Shown: positions 33,385-41,828 of the stretch, piece by piece | Numbering within the stretch: position 1 is the stretch's first letter | How the letters are laid out: every line of letters begins with the position of its first letter | Source of the DNA: Eurosta solidaginis | Taxonomy: Eukaryota; Arthropoda; Insecta; Diptera; Tephritidae | Direction of reading: 5' to 3' | Length of the DNA: 64,000 bases | NCBI RefSeq assembly: GCF_040869045.1 | Contig: NC_090320.1 | Coordinates: 236,810,978 to 236,874,977, forward strand | The notes under the pieces: model-generated | Database searches by the model: none | Told to the model about the DNA's origin: nothing | Seen by the model: the letters and a program-made list of their open reading frames with translations, nothing else | Position numbers and translations under genes: made by a program

Positions 33385-34450
33385 ACGTTGTTCTGCCCTA
33401 AATTTGGTCTATCTCCATACATTTTAATAAACTTTTTCCGTCTAACTCTGCACCCCCCCCCCTTTCTTAACTTTTTCTTAATACTTTTATTCACTCCTCC
33501 CTCCGTCTTTTCGCTTCATCTATCTCCATTTTCGTCTCACTCTATCTCTTACTCAGTCTCCTTCTCCTTCCCTCTTTTCTCTTCTCTAAAGTTTTTCCCA
33601 TTCTTCTTCATCCCTAATTACCAGGCAAATCGAATAGGACGTATGTAAATAGTTATGTGGGTATTATTAATTCATGTCTTTATTTCGGCTTCGCATGCAC
33701 ATTTATCAGTTTTGCCAGGTTAATGCAACTAAATTGAATATCACAATGAAAATTACTTTAAAGCTCTCAGCAACAACTTTCATTTGATATCCATATTATA
33801 CACACATTCTAGAGGTATCCGGGTCCAGGTTTTGCCCATATCTTGAGACCCTATTCAGCCAGCGGTATAAAAATTACTCTGTACTAAAGCACTCAACAAC
33901 AGCTTCAATTTGATACCCATAATGTAAAAACACATCCGAGTGTTACCCTGATGCACGTTTTGGCCTATATCTCGGGACCCTTCACAAATAGGTATGAAAA
34001 CTACCCTGTACTAAAGCACACATCAACAGCTTTCATTTGTTATCCATATTGTATAAACACTTTCTAGAGGTACCCGCGTCCACGTTTTCGCTTATATCTC
34101 GAGACCCTAGTTACACGCGGGTACGAAAAATACCCCGTATCAAAGTACTCATAAACAGCTTACATTCGATACCCATATTGTACAAACATATCCCAGGATT
34201 ACCCAGGCCCAGGTTTTGATCTCAAGACCCTATCCAGAACGGGATAAAAATTAGCCTATGTCTGTCTCCTGGTTCTAAGCTACCCCTCTACCAATTTTCA
34301 GCCAAATATGTTCATCCGTTACTTCCTCTTCAATCACTCTTTATCTATTAAAAAAAAAGCGCATCAAAATCTGTTGCGAATTTTTTATAGGTTTAAGCGT
34401 TCAAAGGGGCATAGGGACAGAAAAAGCGACTTTGTTTTATACTATGTAGT
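33385..34450. repeat. Pyrimidine-rich tract and diverged minisatellite, inverted relative to 27813-28450
   Basis: The pyrimidine tract is at about 33445-33610 (C9 at 33453). From 33770 there are four diverged ~125-130 bp units (ttcatttgatatccatatt, tctagaggtacccg, gtttt-gcttatatctcgagaccct). The block ends with 'gcctatgtctgtctcctgg', 'ccaattttcagccaaat' and 'gcgactttgttttata', wording I associate with the end of a widespread insect repeat. Confidence 0.6.
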
Positions 34451-34459
34451 GATGTACAT

Positions 34460-34959
34460 CCATACATACCTATAAACCTACGCCCGAAGTTAAATAACGC
34501 AGCGAATGCTATATATGTACATATATATGTGTCGCATCAAGCCTCACTCAAAAGCAATTCGCGCGGACAGTTCACAGCGAACAAACACACATACGCATTT
34601 TTTGATAAAAATGTTACTTTTGTTTAAACAATTTGGCTGATATAAGAAAGGAATCAAGTATTTTTTTTTTTTGATGCAGATCGAAGGTAAATATTTTAAA
34701 GTTTTACTGAAAAGTAGAATTTTTTAAATCCATCCATCCGTTTATGAGTTATAGCTGTGTAAACAAAAATTTTATGATTTTTTACTACATTTTGACAATA
34801 TGCCACGCCCCTATAATATATACCTTCAAATTATATTAACTGTGCCATCTCACGTAGCTAAGCTTTCAAATGCAAAAACCCGTTTTAAAATCGCAGCATT
34901 CTGTGTGAAGTTATGTGCATACATGGCATTTAGCGACTTTATTTTATAAGATTTATAGA
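34460..34959. other. Unassigned AT-rich DNA
   Basis: Nothing recognised apart from a T-run (34661) and a GCCACGCCCC box at 34802, which may be a fragment of the TACTC superfamily. Confidence 0.4.
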
Positions 34960-35143
34960 TACCATGAACAGTATTCCTGCCGTGATTTCAAGGGCTTTTG
35001 ATTTCACCCTGCAGAGCTTTTTCTTCTATTTAATACCCACCCATTTTACAAAGTTTTTTCAAAAGTTATATTTTGCGTCCATAAACCAATCCAATTACCA
35101 TGTTCCATCCCTTTTTTCATATTTGGTATAGAATTATGGTATA

Positions 35144-38100
35144 TTTTTATACTCAGTTGAGCAGAGCTCACAGAGTATATTAAGTTTGATTGGATAACGG
35201 TTGGTTGTACATATATAAAGGAATCGAGATAGATATAGACTTCCATATATCAAAATAATCAGGATCCAGAAAAAATTTGATTGAGCCATGTCCGTCCGTC
35301 CGTCCGTCCGTCCGTCCGTCCGTCCGTCCGTTAACACGATAACTTGAGTAAATTTTGAGGTATCTTGATGAAATTTGGTATGTAGGTTTCTGAGCACTCA
35401 TCTCAGATCGCTATTTAAAATGAACGATATCGGACTATAACCACGCCCACTTTTTCGATATCGAAAATTTCGAAAAACCGGAAAAATGCGATAATTCATT
35501 GCCAAAGGCGGTTAAAGCGATGAAACTTGGTAGATGGGTTGACGTTATGACGCAGAATAGAAAATTAGTAAGATTTTGGACAATGGGCGTGGCACCGCCC
35601 ACTTTTACAAGAAGGTAATTTAAAAGTTTTGCAAGCTGTAATTTGGCAGTCGTTGAAGATATCATGATGAAATTTGGCAGGAACGTTACTACTATTACTT
35701 TATATGTGCTAAATAAAAATTAGCAAAATTGGATGAAGAACACGCCCACTTTTTAAAAAAAATTTTTTTTAAATTCAAATTTTAACAAAAAATTTAATAT
35801 CTTTACTGTATATAAGTAAATTAAGTCAAAATTCAACTCCAGTAATGATATGATGCAACAAAATACAAAAATAAAAGAAAATTTCAAAATGGGCGTGGCT
35901 CCGCCCATTTTCATTTAGTGTGTCTAGAATACTTTTAATGCCATAAGTCGAACAAAAATTTACCTATCCTTTTGAAATTTGGTAGGAGCATAGATTCTAT
36001 GACGTTAACTGTTCTCTGTGAAAATGGGCGAAATCGGTGGAAGCCACGCCCAGTTTTTATACACAGTCCTCCGTCTGTCCTTCCGCTCGGCCGTTAACAC
36101 AATAACTTGAGCAAAAACCGATATATCTTTACTAAACTTAGCCCACGTACTTATCTGAACTCACTTTATCTTGGTATAAAAAATGGCCGAAATCCGACCA
36201 TAACCACGCCCACTTTATCGATATCGAAAATTACGAAAAATTAAAAAAATGCCATAATTCTATACCAAATACGACAAAAGGGATGAAGCATGGTAACTGG
36301 ATTCGTTTATTGACGCAAAATATAATTTTGGAAAAAACTTTGTAAAATGGGTGTGACACCTTCCATATTAAGTAGAAGAAAATGAAAAAGTTCTACAAGG
36401 CGAAATCAACAGCCCTTGGAATCTTGGCAGGAATACTGTTAGTGTTATTGAATATATAAATAAATTAGCAGTACCCGACAGATGATTTTCTGGATCACCT
36501 GATCCACATTTGGTCGATATCGCGAGAACGCATTCACATATACATCTAAGGGCCACTCGCTTTTAAAACCCTCATCAATACCTTTAATTTGATATCCATA
36601 TCGTACAAACACATTCTAGAGTCAACCCTGGTCCACCCTAATGGCGATATCTCGAAAAGGCGTGCACCTATAGACCTAATGCCCACTCCCTCTTAAAATG
36701 CTCAGTAACACCTTTCGTTTGATACCCATATCGTAAAAACATTCTAGAGTCACCCCTGGCCCACCCTAATGGCGATATCTCGAAAAGGCGTCCACCTATA
36801 GACCTAATGTCCACTCCCTCTTAAAATGCTCAGTAACACCTTTCCTTTGATACCCATATCGTACAAACATTCTAGAGTCACCCCTGGCCCACCCTAATGG
36901 CGATATCTCGAAAAGGCGTCCACCTATAGACCTAATGCCCACTCCCTCTTAAAATGCTCAGTAACACCTTTCGTTTGATACCCATATCGTACAAACATTC
37001 TAGAGTCACCCCTGGCCCACCCTAATGGCGATATCTCGAAAAGGCGTCCACCTATAGACCTAATGCCCACTCCCTCTTAAAATGCTCAGTAACACCTTTC
37101 GTTTGATACCCATATCGTACAAACATTCTAGAGTCACCCTTGGTCAACCTTTATGGCGATATCTCGAAAAGGCGTCCACCTATAGAACTGAGGATTACTC
37201 CCTTTTAAAATACTCATTACCACCTTTCATTTGATACCCATATCGTACAAACACATTCTAGAGTCACCCTGGCCCACCCTAATGGTGATATCTCGAAAAG
37301 GCGCCCACCTATAGACCTAATGCCCACTTTCTCTTAAAATGCTCAGTAACACCTTTCGTTTGATACCCATATCGTACAAACATTCTAGAGTCACCCCTGG
37401 CCCACCCTAATGGCGATATCTCGAAAAGGCGTCCACCTATAGACCTAGTGCCCACTCCCTCTTAAAATGCTCAGTAACACCTTTCGTTTGATACCCATAT
37501 CGTAAAAACATTCTAGAGTCACCCTTGGTCCACCTTTATGGCGATATCTCGAAAAGGCGTCCACCTATAGAACTAAGGATTGCTCCCTTTTAAAATACTC
37601 ATTACCACCTTTCATTTGATACCCATATCGTACAAACACATTCCAGAGTCACCCCTGGCCCACCCTAATGGCGATATCTCGAAAAGGCGTCCACCTATGG
37701 ACCTAATGCCCACTCCCTCTTAAAATGCTCAGTAACACCTTTCGTTTGATACCCATATCGTACAAACACATTCTAGAGTCACCCCTGGCCCACCCTAATG
37801 GCGATGTTTCGAAAAGGCGTCCACCTATAGACCTAATGCCCACTCCCTCTTAAAACGCTCAGTAACACCTTTCATTTGATTCCCATATCGTACAACTAGA
37901 GACACCCCTGGTCCACCTTTATGGCGATATCTCGAAACGGCGTCCACCTAGGGAACTAAGGATCACTCCGTTTCAAAATACTCATTAACAGCTTTCATTT
38001 GATACCCATATCGTACAAACATATTCTAGAGTCACCCCTGGTCCACCTTTATGGGGATTTCTCGAAAAGGCGTTCACCTATAGAACTAAAGCCCATTCCC

Positions 38101-38402
38101 TTTTAAAATACTCATTATCACCTTTCATTTGATACCCATATCGTACAAACACATTCTAGAGTCAGCCCTGGTCCACCTTTATGGCGATATCCCTAAATGG
38201 CGTCCATCCATAGAACTATGGCCTACTCTCTCTTAAAATACTCTTTAATACCTTCCATTTGATACACATGTCATACAACCACATTCCAGGGTTACGCTAG
38301 GTTCATTTTCCTACATGGTGATTTTCCTTATTTTGTCTCCATAGCTCTCAACTGAGTATGTAATGTTCGGTTACACCCGAACTTAGCCTTCCTTACTTGT
38401 TA
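35144..38402 (+). mobile_element. TACTC-family element, copy C, full length, reference copy
   Basis: Full architecture: T-run, 5' hairpin 35158-35170 (TGAGC-AGA-GCTCA) inside ATACTC...GAGTAT, (GTCC)n at 35291-35330, six CCACGCCC or complement boxes (35441, 35585, 35740, 35891, 36044, 36204), minisatellite 36513-38300, CTCTCAACTGAGTATGTAAT, 3' hairpin 38365-38382 (GTTCGG-TTACAC-CCGAAC) and TTACTTGTT to about 38401. ATACTCAGTTGAG and CTCAACTGAGTAT are perfect 13-bp subterminal inverted repeats. It has no protein gene. Its ends are fixed by its insertion into copy D. Confidence 0.88.
36513..38300. repeat. 128-130 bp minisatellite, 14 units, inside copy C
   Basis: 'ggcgatatctcgaaaagg' anchors lie at 36513 (variant), 36643, 36771, 36899, 37027, 37155, 37284, 37412, 37540, 37670, 37800, 37923, 38053 and 38183: spacing 128-130 except one of 123. 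Two unit types alternate, 'caccctaatggcg' and 'cacctttatggcg', forming a three-unit higher-order repeat at 37155-37922. Shorter arrays of the same unit are in copies B, E, F and J. Because the unit is not a multiple of three, its open frames are accidental. Confidence 0.92.
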
Positions 38403-39450
38403 ATTTTTCGTAATTTTCGATATCGAAAAAGTGGGCGTGGTCATAGTCTGATTTCGGCCATTTTTTAAACCAATACAAAGTGAGTTCAGATAAGTACGAG
38501 AACTGAGTTTAGTAAAGATATATCGATTTTTGCTCAAGTTATCGTATTCACGGCCGAGCGGAAGGACAGACGGTCGGCTGTGTATAAAAACTGGGCCTGG
38601 CTTCAACCGATTTCGCCCTTTTTCACAGGAAACAGTTATCGTTCTTGAATCTATACCCGTACCAAATTTCACAAGGATTGGTAAATTTTTGTTCGGCTTA
38701 TGGCATTAAAAGTATCCTAGACAAATTAAATGAAAAAGGGCGGAGCCACTCCCATTTTGAAATTTTCTTTTATTTCTGTATTTTGTTGCACCATATCATT
38801 ACTGGAGTTGAATGTTGACATAATTTACTCATATACTGTAAAGATATAAAATTTTTTGTTAAAATTTGACTTTAAACATTTTTTTTAAAGTGGGGTGGTC
38901 GTTCTCCGATTTTGCAAATTTTTATTAAGCAGACATATAGTAATATGAGCAACATTCCTGCCATTCCTTCGTCACGATATCTTCAACGACTGCCAAATTA
39001 CAGCTTGCAAAACTTTTAAATCACCTTCTTTTAAAAGTGGACGGTGCCAAGCCCATTGTCCAAAATTTTACTAATCTTCTATTTTACGTCATAAGTTCAA
39101 CTCACCTACCAAGTTTCATCGCTTTATCCGTCATTGGTAATGAATTATCGCACTTTTTGTGTTTTACGAAATTTTCGATATCGTTCCTTTTATATAGCGA
39201 TCTGAGATGAGTGCCCAGGAACATACATACCAAATTTCATCACGATACCTCAAAATTTACTCAAGTTATCGTGTTAACGGACAGATGGACAGACGGACGG
39301 ACGGACGGACATGGCTCAATAAAATTTTTTTTTGATACTGATGATTTTGATGTATGGAAGTCTATATCTATCTCGATTCGTTTATACCTCTACAACCAAC
39401 CGTTACCCAAAGTTAATGTACTCTGTGTGCAAAACACTCTGAGTATAAAA

Positions 39451-39726
39451 ACTGGAGGCGCCCTTTGGCGTGATCAACAATAGGCCAGAATTGATACTAA
39501 TCGTTAAAACTCTGTCACGAGAGTCATGACCATGAATAAGAGATTAAAAGCAACCGCAAGTTGCCTTTGTGCGTGACCAGCAAGGAGCCACAAATGATTT
39601 AAAGGAATCGTGTCGGCGACGAGCATTAGGAGTTAGCCCAGAACATCTCCTTCGGTGAAACCACGCTTTGCACGAGACATACAGATAAAAGTGTTACCAT
39701 TTTAAGTACTTCTATTTTTTTCGGCA
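39451..39726. other. Possible intron-like DNA before the 39.7 kb exon
   Basis: Non-repetitive, moderately GC-balanced. It ends in a polypyrimidine tract and CAG (39707-39727). Nothing coding was recognised. Confidence 0.35.
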
Positions 39727-39927
39727 GACGCAGCAGTGCTGGTGCTTAAGACCGGGGTTACGTTCGAATCCTCCCTGGAGCAAGTGAATGAAGGACAGTC
39801 CCTCCGCAAGGAGCTACTCCTGAAATTTTTGAACGATCCGCGAGATTTTGAGGCAAAAACACCGGATCTTTCCGAAATGACCAAAACGTTGATTTCCTTA
39901 AATATATTTAAACAAAACCTTTCTTAA
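39727..39927 (+). CDS. Possible terminal coding exon of an unknown host gene
   Basis: A polypyrimidine stretch (ttctatttttttcggcag) is followed by a frame reading AAVLVLKTGVTFESSLEQVN, EGQSLRKELLLKFLNDPRDF, EAKTPDLSEMTKTLISLNIF, KQNLS and TAA at 39925-39927. Codon choice is richer in G and C than the flanks and the peptide is amphipathic and Lys/Glu/Leu-rich like a globular C-terminus. AATAAA follows at 39981. I do not recognise the protein, and the upstream exons are not identified. It could also be a fragment of a retrocopy. The coding start is not within this piece. Confidence 0.45.
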   Translation, partial: DAAVLVLKTGVTFESSLEQVNEGQSLRKELLLKFLNDPRDFEAKTPDLSEMTKTLISLNIFKQNLS

Positions 39928-39980
39928 ATATTATTTTTTATAAATAGAAAAATCAAGATATTTGAAAAAGAAAAGCATTA

Positions 39981-39986
39981 TAATAA
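39981..39986 (+). promoter_or_regulatory. Candidate poly(A) signal AATAAA
   Basis: AATAAA about 55 bp after the stop codon of the 39.7 kb exon, a normal spacing. In DNA this AT-rich the hexamer is frequent by chance. Confidence 0.35.
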
Positions 39987-39999
39987 ACGCTTCGTTCTG

Positions 40000-40414
40000 G
40001 AAATGTTGCACATTATAAATACCCCTACGGATATACGTATGAATTTTAATAGTGATACGGTTCACTGTGCACCAGCCTACAGACAACTCATCAAAAATAG
40101 CTACAAGCAATGCTGAGTCTCATTTGTTCGTGTTCTGTCCTACCACCTTTGTATGTTCTCTCGCCATACAACAACAAACCTCCTCGTTGGTGATACATAT
40201 GTTTTGAGCGTCGCTTACAGTTTATTAGTTCATATATGATTGTTATTGTTAAATTTTGTTTACCATTACGGTTCTTTAATTGTTTACATCTTGTCTTAGG
40301 TGCTTCTTATATTGTTTTAATTCATGCTAAAAATTAGTCGATAAGCAACAATCATATGTGTACGTTGTTAATTTTTATGTGCATTTAATGTTTTTAGTGT
40401 AATATTTATTTTAA
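40000..40414. other. Unassigned DNA
   Basis: No repeat or coding sequence recognised. Confidence 0.4.
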
Positions 40415-40475
40415 TTTCCAGTCCTGAAGATGACTTCAAACTGAGGTCGAAATATCAACAACAGTAAATATTGTA
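40415..40475 (+). other. CTGAAGAT-hairpin-CGAAAT motif, Penelope-like or hammerhead-like remnant
   Basis: 'cctgaagat' is followed by GACTTCA-AAC-TGAGGTC (7-bp stem with one G-T pair) and then CGAAATATC. CTGA.GA-stem-GAAA is the layout of a hammerhead ribozyme core, and similar CTGAAGATG...CGAAA pieces are common beside Penelope-like elements. The core has A where the ribozyme needs U, so self-cleavage is unlikely. No Penelope reverse transcriptase was found nearby. Confidence 0.35.
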
Positions 40476-41233
40476 TATGCAAAATCGGTTTTTGAAATTT
40501 TGATATATATATTTGTTTGGCCTAGAGCTCGAATAAAAGTGTCTAATAAGCTAGAAAAATCAAGTTTTTTTAAGTAAGAACGCCGGCTTCGCCGCCGCCG
40601 CCGGTACATAATAGAGCCAACGCCGCCGTCGCACAGTGTTCGGTTCCATAGGCCAAAAATAAAAAAATCTATGTGAAAAGTTTGTCACCAAATGTGTCGT
40701 TAATCTCTTATTAGAACAGCCTTTAAAAAGATATATTTGTTTTTGTTGTATTCCAACTTTACTCTAAGAATAGCTTCAAAAGTGAGGTTATGGTATTAGT
40801 TGCTTTTTGCAGTGTGAGCAATTTAAAAATAAAGTGCAAGTTTAAGTTATTTAAAAATACATAAAATATCATGTTATCGAAATAAATAAAAATGAATATT
40901 AAAGTCAAAGGTATTTACTTCGTTTTGAAATAATTTTAGTGCCTTTAGATTGTTATTTAAAATTTCACCAGTGTCTTTATTAGTGTTTATTTGCACAAAT
41001 ATTTCAATGCCAGCTAAAGTTTTAGTTGGGTTCTTCACCGATCCCAACGTTGGAACTTATATCTTATTATTAGCCACAGTCTAAGTATTCTAAAGTGTTA
41101 ACATCAGCTGCCACTTTCTGCCACAAACTATGTTTTCGACAGTTTTCTGATAGCGTCAACCTGATAAATTATTGTCGTATGTCATATGTACTCAGTTGTA
41201 ACATACGATACTAATTTATCCAGTCGATGATAT
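40476..41233. other. Unassigned DNA with a GCC-rich patch
   Basis: A short GC-rich run with GCCGCCGCCGCCGG lies at 40582-40635 in otherwise AT-rich DNA. No gene was recognised. The stretch ends at the ATAT target duplication of the LTR element. Confidence 0.4.
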
Positions 41234-41817
41234 TGTAACGAATTTACTTGCAAATCCTCTTATTTGCAATCCTCTGCTAAGTTCGAATCACTAAACTGTT
41301 GAATAAATAACTCCAATATTGAATAATGGAAAAATGGCCTTTATTAAAGTACTTCACAATAACACTTATACTTTGCTACTCGCTGGCTTAATAACCATAC
41401 TGATTGATAACTCAATTAAACTCTAATATTGGCCGCCAGATCGCGTGCTTAATCAATAACTGATTGATTGCTCAACTCAAACTGAATTACATTTTACTCG
41501 CTTGTGCCGCTTTTATAGTTTACGCTGCATACATCTAGGCTCTTCTATTTCCAGAACTTACCAACTATTTCGAGTGTTTATAGTTCTCATATAGTTTCTA
41601 CTTGTTTACAATTTTCTACTTTTCAGCGTCTCTCAGATGTATGTGAGTTTGTAGTTTACAGTCTCTCGCACACACATAGGCGTATAAGTAAATGCATCTG
41701 TGTGTGACATCTCTCGGCTGCCTTATATATGTGTATACATGATTTGATTATTGACGTGAACATCGCTTAGCATCGCCTTAGTGATGGTATAGCTTAGGGA
41801 TGCTAATATCGGTGACA
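41234..41817 (-). repeat. 3' LTR (584 bp)
   Basis: It differs from the other LTR at only about four places: t/a near 41403, one missing A near 41415, c/a near 41668, g/c near 41811. That suggests about 99% identity and a recent insertion. Confidence 0.92.
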
Positions 41818-41828
41818 CTGCCCTCCAC

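Larger units (their letters stand above)
34960..39450 (-). mobile_element. TACTC-family element, copy D, split by the insertion of copy C
   Basis: Copy D is present in two pieces on the minus strand: 34960-35143 (from 'acagtattcctgcc' to 'ggtatagaattatggta') and 38403-39450 (from 'taatttttcgtaattttcga' to the 5' end TTTTATACTCAGAGTG). In copy A the same two stretches are contiguous. Copy C (35144-38402) lies between them. D lacks its minisatellite and 3' end, and its 5' tip belongs to the variant shared with copy E. The (GTCC)n is shortened to about five units (39281-39310). Confidence 0.85.

Noticed and set aside
36513..38300. CRISPR-like regular spacing
   Set aside because: The whole 128-130 bp unit is repeated without unique spacers in a eukaryotic transposon; it is a minisatellite.
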